38,567 nt of DNA from assembly GCA_016177925.1 (NCBI GenBank), contig JACOUH010000155.1, positions 1 to 38,567 on the forward strand, read 5' to 3'. Every line of letters starts with the position of its first letter. Within the stretch, counting starts at the first letter, position 1. Of this stretch, positions 1-8,600 are shown in pieces. The position numbers and the translations under genes are program-made. The stretch is from Planctomycetota bacterium. GTDB taxonomy: Bacteria > Planctomycetota > Planctomycetia > Gemmatales > Gemmataceae. A model generated the notes under the pieces. That model searched no databases, was not told where the DNA came from, and saw only the letters and a list, made by a program, of their open reading frames with translations.

Positions 1-396
1 GAGTTGGCGCTGTCGTTCCTTGGTCGAGGTGTCGCCGGTGCGGACCGCAACCTCCAGCGCCGGCAGCGGCTGTCCCATCCGCCGCGCTGTCTCGGCGACA
101 CCTTCGAGGGGCACCTGAAGGTTGCGATAGATGTCGTTGTTGAGTGCCTTGAGCGGCGAGACGTAGAGGACGCGCACACCGCGTCCGGCGGGCGGCCGTC
201 GCCACAAGCCATCGAGACAGGCGAGGAAGGCCGCCAGCGTCTTGCCCGATCCAGTCGGGGCGAGGATGAGCGTGCTGCGTCCCGCCGCGATGGACGGCCA
301 GCCCTGCCGCTGGGCCGGCGTCGGCTCGCCCAGCGCCTGCCGGAACCACTCGCGCACCGGAGGGAGGAAGAGGTCGAGAACGTCGGTTGCGTCCAT
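1..396 (-). CDS. Lhr-like DEAD/DEAH-box ATP-dependent helicase, N-terminal part (runs off the left edge)
   Basis: The first 132 codons of a superfamily 2 helicase are read leftward from the ATG at 396; the frame is still open at base 1. Visible parts are a Q-motif-like stretch (PTPAQRQGW, residues 26-34), Walker A APTGSGKT (46-53), motif Ia SPLKALNNDIYRNL (80-93) and motif Ib VRTGDTS (118-124). The combination LAPTGSGKTLAAFL with SPLKALNNDI is characteristic of the large Lhr family, which unwinds nucleic acid 3' to 5' with ATP. Family members are usually far longer than this fragment, so most of the protein, including the DEAH box, lies outside. The gene follows the small gene at 428-727 after 31 bases and may be co-transcribed with it. 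Family assignment is good; the exact subfamily cannot be decided from the N-terminus. Confidence 0.9.
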   Translation of the reverse strand, partial: MDATDVLDLFLPPVREWFRQALGEPTPAQRQGWPSIAAGRSTLILAPTGSGKTLAAFLACLDGLWRRPPAGRGVRVLYVSPLKALNNDIYRNLQVPLEGVAETARRMGQPLPALEVAVRTGDTSTKERQRQL

Positions 397-427
397 GCGA
401 CCATTATACACTTGTGCGCTACGCGAG

Positions 428-727
428 TCATGGTGTTCCTTCCTCAGCCGACGGCTTGCGCGACCGCCGTTTGCCGCGCGTTGAGGCCGGCGGCGGCACG
501 GGCAGCTCCTCGCGCAGCCGCTCCTCGAAGTGTTGGAGGCTCGCGCAGGTCGCCGCGTCAAGCGCTAGACGCAGGAGTTTCTCTTCTTCTTTCACCTGTT
601 CGAGACCTGCGGTGATACTGGGCTCGACAGGGCCAAATCTGCCTTGCAGAATGTGGAGCGTGATTCTCACGCTCCGAACCCGCGCGAACTCGTCACCGAT
701 TTCTTGAATGAGGGGGGACTCGATCAT
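428..727 (-). CDS. Small DUF4351-like protein
   Basis: This encodes 99 aa. The ATG at 727 is preceded by a strong ribosome-binding site (GGAGGAAGAAAAACC then ATG), which is why this start was chosen over the longer open frame. The core reads RITLHILQGRFG (residues 21-32), followed by a heptad-like helical stretch with LLRLALDAATC and SLQHFEERL near residues 51-71. This resembles DUF4351, the C-terminal helical domain of many Rpn/PD-(D/E)XK-type transposase-like nucleases; here it stands alone without a nuclease domain. The tail (80-99) is basic and low complexity. The 190 bases upstream (728-917) remain open in the same frame and read plausibly (LFGPSSLFAVAQVFAQLHYN), so this may be the end of an older, longer gene. 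Function unknown. Confidence 0.65.
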   Translation of the reverse strand: MIESPLIQEIGDEFARVRSVRITLHILQGRFGPVEPSITAGLEQVKEEEKLLRLALDAATCASLQHFEERLREELPVPPPASTRGKRRSRKPSAEEGTP

Positions 728-917
728 GGTTTTTCTTCCTCCAAGGATCTCCAACCACTCCGGTTTGTTATAGTGCAACTGGGCGAACACCTGGGCCACC
801 GCGAACAGGCTCGACGGTCCGAACAGCACCCGCAGCCTTGACCCGTCGCGCCGCGCCGGCACGCCGGTGCCGCGCAACGCCCGTCTCTCGCACCAGTGGC
901 TGGCCCGCCCTTGACGG

Positions 918-3800
918 TCACGGCTTCTTCTCGACCTTCTTCCGCAGGGCGACGACGTCCGCCCAGAGGTTCTGCCACGCCGCCCGCTCCTTCTCGGCCA
1001 GGGCGGGCAGGGCCTTCGCGTCGCGGACGGTGGCCAGGTCGTCATCCGCCAACCAGTGCGACAGTCGTTGCTGCACCATCTGTAGCGCCGCCTTGTCCTC
1101 TTTCTCCGCGAGTTTGGTGTAGGCAGCGAGGTCGGCCCGCAGCCATTCGAGGGCGCGCTGCCGAAGCTTGCTGCGCTGCTCGGCGTTGAGGCCCTTGGCA
1201 TCTTCCCCCTTGCCGGCGGCGGCCAGTGCGGCGGCACAAGCGGCGTTGTAGCGATGCGCAACGTGGAGATCCTCCGCCAGCTTCGGCTCGGCGGCGAACG
1301 CTGCGCTGAAGAAGTTCACGGCTGTGGCATAGTGATGTTTGTACCTGACGCAGAAGTTACCCAGTTCGAGCTGTTCCTGCGCGTTCTGAGGCTTTTCCTT
1401 GTTGGCCAGGATCGCGGTGAGTTTCTTCTCCAGGGCGAGCCAGCGTTCGGCAACGCGCAAGCTGTGGAGGATGCCCGCATGGTTGGGCAACAGATGATCG
1501 GCCTTGCGGAAGGTAGCGACCGCCTCCGCCAGCTTCTTCTGCACAGCCAGGGCGATGCCGAGGCTGCGGTACACCAAGGCGTCATCGGGCCGGAGGTCGA
1601 TGGCCTTGCGGTAGGCGGCCTCCGCCTCGACCGGCCGATTCTGCTCGGCCAGGGCGTTGCCGAGATTGGTGTACGCCTTGGCATAATCGGGCTTGAGTGC
1701 GATGGCCTTGCGGAAGGCTGTCTCCGCCTCCAGCAGTTTCTTCTGCTTGGCCAGGGTGTTGCCGAGGTTGTAGTACGCTCCGGCAAAGTTGGGGTTGAGT
1801 TCGATGGCCTTGCGGAAGGCGGCGACCGCCTCCCCCAACCTCTCCTGGGAAGTCAGGGCGTTGCCGAGGCCGACATACGCCTCGGGAAAAGCGGGCTTGA
1901 GTTCGATCGCTTTGTGGAAGGCGGCGATGGCATCCTTCAGCTTCTTCTTCTCAACCAGGACGTTACCGAGGTTACTGTACGCATGGGCGAAGTCGGGCCG
2001 GAGGTCAATGGCCTTGCGGAAGGCCGCCTCCGCCTCGTCCAGCTTCTGCTGCTTGCGCAGCGCGGTGCCGAGGTTGTTGTGTGGGTCGGCATCGTGGGGC
2101 TGGAGGTCGATGGCCTTGCGGTAGGCTGCAACCGCCTCATCCAACTTCTGTTGGGCTGCCAGGACGTTGCCGAGATAGGCGTGGATCTCGGGATTGTCGG
2201 GTTGCTGGCGTGTGAGATCACGGAGGACTGTTTCCCCCTCTGGGGCCTGATTCGCCTTGATGAAGGCCTTCCCCAGAGCGATCCCAAGTTGCGGTCGCAC
2301 GGCTCGGGCAGCTCGATAGAGCCCGATGGCCGCCTCCAGCCGAGGTGGCTTCTGGTTCTCCAGCAGCCCGCCCAGGGCGGCCAGCAAGATCACTTCGTTG
2401 GGGTGTCTGGCCAGCGCTGCGCGGAGCATCGCTTCGGCGCTGACAGCATCACCGAAGGCATCCAGGGCACGGGCCAGCGACAGCACGATCGGCACCGGTT
2501 GAGTCGCCGGATCGACCTCCCGGGCCAACTTGCGGAGGGCGGTTCGCGTACGCTCCCAGGCCACTGCAGTCGCCGGCGTCCGCTTCATAGGGCTGCTTGC
2601 CAGCAGACGACGCAGCTCCTTGCGGGAGCCGCTTTGGTCCAGCCGCTCCGCCACGTCGATCAACCGCCGCCAGCGGGTTTCTTGAAGGTTTTTGCGCCGG
2701 CGCTCCTGTGTCCACGCATCCAGCCCGGCAACGATTTCCTGCACCACAGGCTCCGGCTGCGTCTCCAGACGGACAAGGAGGTCTTCCACCGAATTGCTGT
2801 CCAGGTTCACCCCCCAGCGGCGGAAGGCCTCGACGAATTGTTCCTCTACGCTGAGATGGGCGAGTTCCATCATCCGGCCGTCCGCGCTCTTCGTGTAGCG
2901 TCTCGTCTCGGGCGGCTCGCTGATGTCGAGCAGCCCGGCCAGCAGGGCACTGTTCTTCTCCGCCGCCCTGATCTTCTCCTCGATTTCATTCCGCAGCGCC
3001 TCGGCTTCTTCCTGGATGTCGAGGCTGGCGTTGCCGCTGCGCGCGACCTCTAACGCCCGAACCGCGGCAGCTTTCGCCTCGACCAATTTCGTCTGGTCGT
3101 GATTCTTCCAACCTTCCTTGAGCAGAGACCGGGCCTGGTCCATCGTGGCACGGATACCCTGCGCCGTGGCGGCGCGCTGTTGCTGCACCAACCACGCCCC
3201 GGTCCCGACGCCGACCACGAGCAGGAGCACCGCGGCGGCCAGCCCGAGCGTGAGGTGACGGGCACGGCGCTCCGCCGCCGCCTTTTTCGTGGCTTCTTCC
3301 GCCCGCGCCTGCGCCGCCACCGCCGTGCGGGCCCGGTCTTCGACGCCGGCCTGGTAGGCCTGGACCGCGGCCCTTACCTCAGCGGCGTCGCGCGGGCGTT
3401 GCTCCAGGTTTGGGGCCAGGCAGTGCTTCGCCAGCGCGATCAGTTCGGCATGGGCGCCGCAGGCATTCAGTCCGGCGAAGGCTTCCGCCAGGTTGCCCAA
3501 CGCTGTCTTCTCCAGGACCTCGGGTCCGTTCGTCCCGGTGAAGGCCGGCCGCCCCGTCAGGATAACACACAGCACCGCTCCCAGGCCGAACACGTCGGCA
3601 CGCTCGTCCACCCGGTCGATCTCACCGCGGGCTTGCTCCGGCGCCATGAATCCCGGCGTCCCGAGGACCCTGCCGGTTTCCGTCCCTGTCGGGGCGAGCG
3701 GGGGGCTCACGCCCTCGGTCGAGTCTTCAACAAGGGGTTCACGCCCCCCCGCTCGCCCGTACCTTGGCAAGTCCCCAGTCCATGACCTGGACCTCGCCAA
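918..3800 (-). CDS. Ser/Thr kinase C-terminal part with membrane segment and TPR repeats (downstream half of a frameshifted gene)
   Basis: This frame continues the kinase that begins at 4620. It opens with the activation segment and C-lobe: GRVLGTPGFMAPEQARGE, DVFGLGAVLCVILTGRPAF and the RPRD region. A juxtamembrane coiled coil follows, then one transmembrane helix (LTLGLAAAVLLLVVGVGTGA) and a long helical region. Then come seven 34-residue TPRs of the YxNLGNxLxxQxKLxEAxxAFRKAIxLxP type, encoded by a visible 102-bp periodicity around 1500-2190. The C-terminus is helical. The only start in this frame is a TTG at 3800 inside the other half's coding region, so it is not a real gene start; the true entry point is the G-run at about 3745-3751. 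In planctomycetes such kinase-TPR fusions are common membrane receptors; targets are unknown. Confidence 0.8.
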   Translation of the reverse strand: MARSRSWTGDLPRYGRAGGREPLVEDSTEGVSPPLAPTGTETGRVLGTPGFMAPEQARGEIDRVDERADVFGLGAVLCVILTGRPAFTGTNGPEVLEKTALGNLAEAFAGLNACGAHAELIALAKHCLAPNLEQRPRDAAEVRAAVQAYQAGVEDRARTAVAAQARAEEATKKAAAERRARHLTLGLAAAVLLLVVGVGTGAWLVQQQRAATAQGIRATMDQARSLLKEGWKNHDQTKLVEAKAAAVRALEVARSGNASLDIQEEAEALRNEIEEKIRAAEKNSALLAGLLDISEPPETRRYTKSADGRMMELAHLSVEEQFVEAFRRWGVNLDSNSVEDLLVRLETQPEPVVQEIVAGLDAWTQERRRKNLQETRWRRLIDVAERLDQSGSRKELRRLLASSPMKRTPATAVAWERTRTALRKLAREVDPATQPVPIVLSLARALDAFGDAVSAEAMLRAALARHPNEVILLAALGGLLENQKPPRLEAAIGLYRAARAVRPQLGIALGKAFIKANQAPEGETVLRDLTRQQPDNPEIHAYLGNVLAAQQKLDEAVAAYRKAIDLQPHDADPHNNLGTALRKQQKLDEAEAAFRKAIDLRPDFAHAYSNLGNVLVEKKKLKDAIAAFHKAIELKPAFPEAYVGLGNALTSQERLGEAVAAFRKAIELNPNFAGAYYNLGNTLAKQKKLLEAETAFRKAIALKPDYAKAYTNLGNALAEQNRPVEAEAAYRKAIDLRPDDALVYRSLGIALAVQKKLAEAVATFRKADHLLPNHAGILHSLRVAERWLALEKKLTAILANKEKPQNAQEQLELGNFCVRYKHHYATAVNFFSAAFAAEPKLAEDLHVAHRYNAACAAALAAAGKGEDAKGLNAEQRSKLRQRALEWLRADLAAYTKLAEKEDKAALQMVQQRLSHWLADDDLATVRDAKALPALAEKERAAWQNLWADVVALRKKVEKKP
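3691..3758. repeat. Dispersed GCGAGCGGGGGG palindrome inside the kinase gene
   Basis: Two inverted arms, each with the core GGGCGAGCGGGGGG followed by a C/G-T-GA-type tail, face each other across about 25 bases. The same arm sequence occurs at 12453-12517 and 32570-32660, so this is a dispersed repeat family. Here it encodes the linker between the DWG motif and the GTPGFMAPEQ segment of the kinase. One arm has a run of seven G/C where the other has six, and the extra base causes the frameshift. Confidence 0.75.
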
Positions 3801-4620
3801 AGGCGCCCACCATGATGTTCTGCGGCTTCAAGTCGCGGTGAATCACGCCTTGGAGGTGCGCGTAACCGACCGCCTGACAGACCTGCCCGAAGATGGCCAC
3901 GAAACGCGGCAGGTCCCTGGACCGCGTCGATCGCTCCTCGAGCAGCTCGTGCAGGGTGCGGCCCTCGATCAGCTTCATCGCCAGGAAAGGACGGCCGTCG
4001 TCGAGTCGGCCAATCTCGTGAACCGGAGGGATGCCGGGGTGCTGCAGGCGGCCGGTGATGCGTGCCTCCGCCACGAACCGACTCTCCGCCTCGGGCCGGT
4101 GGGCCAGCTCGGCCAGCATCACCTTCAGGGCGAGGGGGCGATCGAAAGCCGGGTCGTGGGCGCGGAACACCTCCCCCATGCCGCCCCGGCCCAGCAGTCC
4201 GCGAACCTCGTAGCCCGGCACGACCACCTCGGGAACGGTTGCAGCGACAGGGCCAGGCGTCTCCAGCCCCGCCCCATCTCCTTCCGGCCGGATCGTCTCC
4301 TGGGCCGGGGGTGCTCCCGCAGCGCGAGCGACGCGAAGCACAACTTCCTCGCGAAGGAGGTTCTCGTGACCAGGGAACCGGCTCAGGTAGTCTCCGATAG
4401 CGGGCACGTCGCCCCGTTGGAGGCGCAAGTCCAGCTCGACGCGGAGCAGTTGGCACAGCAGGGCTTCCCGCTCACCCCCTTCCAGATCGCCGAGGAAGTC
4501 CTCGATACGAGGCGCCTGCCCCTCGTTCCAGACGGCCTCGAAGCGCACGCAAACCTCATCAATCCTTTTTGCCGCGGACAGCGACAGGGACTCGCCCTGC
4601 TCGGGATTCGCCGGACTCAT
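3739..4620 (-). CDS. Ser/Thr protein kinase N-terminal part (upstream half of a frameshifted gene)
   Basis: This encodes 293 aa from the ATG at 4620. Residues 1-100 are the helical N-terminal region typical of planctomycete kinases (IEDFLGDLEGGEREALLCQLL). The catalytic domain follows with the glycine loop LLGRGGMGEV (142-151), Lys166 in LALKV, HRDLKPQN (261-268) and DWG (281-283, in place of DFG). Three residues after the DWGLAKVRAS segment the frame hits TGA, while the activation segment and the rest of the kinase continue in the next frame (918-3800). Reading a run of seven G residues at about 3745-3751 as six restores one continuous protein of about 1,230 residues. The break lies inside a palindromic repeat (3691-3758). 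It is either a sequencing/assembly slip or a real inactivating mutation. The ECF sigma gene just upstream (4788) is a usual partner. Confidence 0.85.
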   Translation of the reverse strand: MSPANPEQGESLSLSAAKRIDEVCVRFEAVWNEGQAPRIEDFLGDLEGGEREALLCQLLRVELDLRLQRGDVPAIGDYLSRFPGHENLLREEVVLRVARAAGAPPAQETIRPEGDGAGLETPGPVAATVPEVVVPGYEVRGLLGRGGMGEVFRAHDPAFDRPLALKVMLAELAHRPEAESRFVAEARITGRLQHPGIPPVHEIGRLDDGRPFLAMKLIEGRTLHELLEERSTRSRDLPRFVAIFGQVCQAVGYAHLQGVIHRDLKPQNIMVGAFGEVQVMDWGLAKVRASGGA

Positions 4621-4643
4621 GGTTATCTCCGCTTCGGTGAAAA

Positions 4644-4737
4644 CCCCTCCCCCCGGCCCCCTCCCCGAAGCGGGGAGGGGGAGAAAGAGCTTCGGCTCCC
4701 CCTCTCCGCTTCGGGGAGGGGGTTGGGGGGGAGGGGT
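4644..4737. repeat. C/G-run inverted repeat between kinase and sigma genes
   Basis: The sequence alternates CCCCTCCCC and GGGGAGGGG blocks around CGAAGCGGGGAGGGGG and CCGCTTCGGGGAGGGG cores and can fold into long hairpins. It fills most of the gap between the sigma gene stop (4788) and the kinase start (4620). Similar elements are scattered in many GC-rich genomes. No transposase or coding function is associated here. Confidence 0.7.
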
Positions 4738-4787
4738 GGTTGAAATCGCCCCTTACAGGATTCCTCCGCGTTCGTGCCGCTCACCCC

Positions 4788-5327
4788 TCACGACGGCATC
4801 TCTTTTTCCCAGAACCTGCGGATCAGGGCCAGGCGTCGCTCCACCGTCGCCAGCGAGCAACCCACCAGTCCGGCGATCTCCTCGTTGCGGTAGCCCTCCA
4901 GCTTCCGCACCGCGATGGCCCGTAGCTGCTCATCCGGCAGCAAACTCAGCAAGCGACTCGACTCCTCCGCCACCTCCGCGGCCACGGCCGGGTCGGGGTC
5001 AGTGCTGAACGGTTCCGCCACCTCTCCCTCTAGAGACGCCGTCCGTCGCCAGTCACGCCGTTCGCGTCCCTCGTATTTGGCCAGGTCGCACGCCTTGCGG
5101 TTGGCAATCAGCACCAGCAGTTGCCACAGGTCGTCGCGATCGTCCAGGCGAGGGAAGCGGCCCTTCTCGGCGCGGCGGCAGAAGCTGTCGAACGCGCTCA
5201 GGGCCACGTCCTCCTCGTCCGTCGTCCGCCGCGGCAGCTTGCGCAGCCGGTCGCGGGCCAGCCCGATCAGCCGGCGGAAGTAGCGCTCCCACAGCGGCTG
5301 GGCGGCGTCGTGGTCCCCCGCTTTCAA
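4788..5327 (-). CDS. ECF-type RNA polymerase sigma factor (planctomycete Sigma70_ECF type), start region interrupted by an amber codon
   Basis: The surviving open frame gives 179 aa from a TTG at 5327. Region 2 covers roughly residues 5-85 (WERYFRRLIGLARDRL, DEEDVALSAFDSF, DLWQLLVLIANRKACD). Region 4 covers about 125-175 (LPDEQLRAIAVRKLEGYRNEEIAGLVGCSLATVERRLALIR), the helix-turn-helix that reads the -35 element. The natural start appears to be the ATG at 5366, reading MSSTGDVTR then TAG (5337-5339) then LQQLKAGD. Relatives, as I remember them, have Trp (TGG) at the TAG position, so one G-to-A change breaks the gene. The downstream TTG has no clear Shine-Dalgarno. It sits upstream of the broken kinase gene (3739-4620), a pairing well known in planctomycetes, so both partners of this module carry lesions. 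Confidence 0.85.
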   Translation of the reverse strand: MKAGDHDAAQPLWERYFRRLIGLARDRLRKLPRRTTDEEDVALSAFDSFCRRAEKGRFPRLDDRDDLWQLLVLIANRKACDLAKYEGRERRDWRRTASLEGEVAEPFSTDPDPAVAAEVAEESSRLLSLLPDEQLRAIAVRKLEGYRNEEIAGLVGCSLATVERRLALIRRFWEKEMPS

Positions 5328-5366
5328 CTGCTGCAGCTAGCGCGTGACGTCGCCGGTGGACGACAT

Positions 5367-5687
5367 CGGGACGGCCTTTCGGTCTGATGAGGTCTGTGCA
5401 ACGATACACAGATTCTAACCAACCGCGGAAGCCGTTCCCAGCCAGTTGTACGAGTTGTTGAGAGCTAGCGCGGTTTGCAATGGTGTGGAGGTAGGTGCCG
5501 CGAGCCGAGCGGCACCGGGCCAGCAGGTCCGGCTCGGCTCGCCGGACCTACACCGCTCCACCCGTCCGCACACCGCTCTATCGATGAAACGATCCGTTCG
5601 AGGCATTGGACAGGATAAATGGTGCGTTGCCGACACGACGTCAATACACTGGAGATAGGTGGCATCAAGGACCGCGGGCAGCGTACC
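5367..5687. other. Intergenic region between divergent genes
   Basis: This 321-base gap separates the leftward sigma gene from the rightward PSD1 gene and should hold both promoters. It contains the palindromic repeat at 5491-5552. I did not find a convincing -35/-10 pair and saw no open frame with gene-like character. Confidence 0.6.
5491..5552. repeat. Dispersed palindrome of the GTAGGT...ACCTAC type
   Basis: The outer arms GTAGGTGCCGCGAGCCGAGC and GGCTCGGCTCGCCGGACCTAC are inverted, with a second inverted pair (GGCACCGG / CCGG) inside. Short elements of this kind recur between planctomycete genes; only one copy was noticed in this window. Confidence 0.6.
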
Positions 5688-8600
5688 ATGCGAACGACTA
5701 CCGTTCTGGCCCTGACCCTCGTGGCTCCGTTCGCTCGTGGCGACTCGGGCGTGGAGTTCTTCGAGAAGAAGGTGCGGCCGGTCCTGGTCGAGCATTGCTA
5801 CCGCTGTCATTCCGAGCAGGCGAAGAAGAATCGCGGCGGTCTGCTCCTCGACACCCGGCAGGGCATTCGCGCGGGCGGCGATACCGGACCGGCCATCGTG
5901 CCGGGAAAGCCCGCCGAGAGCCTGCTCCTCAAGGCGGTCCGCTACACCGAGGAGACGTTGAAGATGCCGCCCAAGGGCAAGCTGCCCGATGCCGTCATCG
6001 CCGACCTTGAAGAGTGGATCAAGAAAGGGGCTGCCGATCCCCGCGACCGCGCCGCGACCGCGGGCTCCCCGTCGTGGGAAGAGATGCTCCGCAATCGCCG
6101 GCACTGGTGGAGCCTGCAACCCGTCCGCAGGGCCGAGCCGCCGCGCGTCAAGAATTCGTCCTGGTCGCACCACCCGGTCGATCGCTTCCTGCTGGCTCGG
6201 CTCGAAGAACGCGGATTGACGCCCTCGGCTCGCGCGGATCGACAGACGTTGATCCGCCGGCTCAGCCTCGTGCTGAGGGGGCTGCCGCCGGCGCCGGACG
6301 AGGTGGAGGCGTTCGTCCGGGATGAATCGCCGCACGCGCTGGACAAGCTGGTGGACCGATTGCTGGCGTCGCCGCACTTCGGTGAACGCTGGGCGCGGCA
6401 CTGGCTGGACGTCGTGCGTTTCACGGAGACGCACGGCAATGAATGGAACTATGAAGTGCATCACGCCTGGCGCTATCGCGATTACCTCGTTCGCGCCTTC
6501 AACGACGACGTCCCGTACGATCAGTTAGTCCGTGAACACCTGGCCGGTGATCTGCTGAAACAGCCGCGCTGGAACCGGAGCGAGGGATTCAACGAGTCGG
6601 TGATCGGCACCGCGTTCTATCGTTTTGGCGAGGGCAATCACGACGACTGCATCGGGTTGCCGCAGATCGGCTACGACCTGGCGGACAACCAGATCGACAC
6701 GCTCAGCAAGGCGTTCCAGGCCGCCACGGTCGCCTGCGCGCGCTGTCACGATCACAAGCTCGACGCCGTGTCCACCAACGATTATTACGCTCTGCTCGGT
6801 GTTTTGCGCAGTTCGCGGCTGGTCAGCCATACCATCGACGCTCCCGAGGTACACGCGAAGACGATCCAACGACTCCGCGATTTGAAGCAGGCCATTCGCA
6901 AGGAGTTGGGCGCGGTCTGGCTGCGCGAGGTGCAGGAGCTGCCCCAGCGCTTGCTGGCGCGGCAACCCGACAAGAAACCAGCCCAGGACGACATGCTGGC
7001 GGCGTGGCGGACGATGGCCTCGCTTTCGAGGAAGGACGAGAGCGGCTTCGCGGCAGCGTGGCGAAAACTGGCAGAGCGCTACACGAGGGAGGAGCGCGAA
7101 CGAATAGCTCACGAGGCCAACGAGTTCGTCCGCTTCGACGATTTTCCTGGTGGCAAAAGCGCGGGATGGCAGAGGGGCGGTCAAGGGCTGCGCGACGGAG
7201 CGGGTCGTGCGGGCGACTTCATCGTCCGTCTCGAAGGAGAGGCTCTCGTCAAGAGCGTGCTGCCGGCGGGCTGCTTCACGCACGCGCTGTCCGACCGGCT
7301 CAATGGCACACTGCGTTCCCCGGTGCTCAGCGGGACGAAGAAGTACATCAGTTTCGAGGTGCTGGGCCGGCGCAGCAGCGCCGTGCGGCTCGTGTCCAAC
7401 AACTGTCAGCTCAACTACCGCAACTATCGCGCGCTCACCTCCGACGACTGGCAGTGGGTGACATTTCCGCTCCCGGAAGAGCGCGACAACCTGCGCGTCT
7501 ACGCCGAGCTGATGACGATGTTCGACAACCCGAAATTTCCCGATCAGCTCAGCGCCCTGGGCGGCGATACCGGCAACTATCGGCTGCCGTGGGAGCAGGC
7601 CGCCGCGAACCCTCGATCGTTCTTCGGCGTCACGCGCATCGTCCTTCATGACGGCCCCCAGCCGCCGAAGTCGACGCAGGGGCATCTGCTCCGGTTGTTC
7701 GATCGGGCCCCGCCGCGGACGCTTGCCGACGTCGCGAGCCGTTACGCCGCGTCCGTGGAGACGGCGATACAGTCCTGGATCGAGGACCGGGCTTCCGATG
7801 CGGATGTTCGCTGGATCGACGGCCTGCTGCATCGCGGTCTGTTAAGCAACCGGGTCGGTCTGACGTCGCGCCTCGAAGCCCTGACGAAGCAGTATCGCGA
7901 GACAGAAGCCCAGCTGTCGCAGCCGCGGGTCGTGCCCGGCATCGCGGACTGCGGTCCCGGTTTCGCGCAGCCCGTCCTGGTCCGCGGCGACTGCCTGAAG
8001 CCTGGCGAGCGAGTGCCGCGCCGCTATCTCGAAGTGCTGTCACGACCCGGCGATCAGTTCGCAACCGGAGAGAGCGGCCGGCGCGAGTTGGCCGAGCGCA
8101 TCGCCAGCGCGGACAATCCGCTGACAGCGCGCGTCATGGTCAATCGCATCTGGCATCATCTCTTCGGCACGGGACTCGTTCGTACCGTCGATGACTTCGG
8201 CCGGGTCGGCGAGCTGCCGTCCCATCCGGAGCTACTCGATTACCTGGCGGCTCGTTTTGTCGAGGAGGGCTGGTCGATCAAGCGCTTGATCCGCTCGCTC
8301 GTGTTGACGCAGACGTTTCAACTGTCGAGCCGGCCCTCGCCGGCAGCGCGGGCGATCGATCCCCTCAATCGCCTGCTGCAGCACTATCCCGCCCGCCGGA
8401 TCGAGGCGGAAGCGATTCGCGATTCGATCCTGGCCGTCTCGGGCCGCCTGGACCGCACGCTGTACGGCATGAGCCTTCCCTCCTTCCGCGAGACGCCGAA
8501 TGCGGATCGGCGACTGTTCCCTGGCCCGCTCGATGGCAACGGGCGGCGCAGCCTCTATATCAAGAACACGCTGATGGAGGCGCCGCGTTTCCTCGACGTC

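Noticed and set aside
1254-3053. Long plus-strand open frame of about 600 codons opposite the kinase-TPR gene
   Set aside because: It is the mirror of the TPR repeats on the other strand; GC-rich codon use keeps the antisense frame open, and the protein is a degenerate Leu/Gly/Gln-rich repeat without family features.
5337-5339. UAG in the sigma gene as a recoded (pyrrolysine) codon
   Set aside because: Pyrrolysine in a sigma factor N-terminus would be without precedent, and a Trp-to-stop change by one base is simpler.
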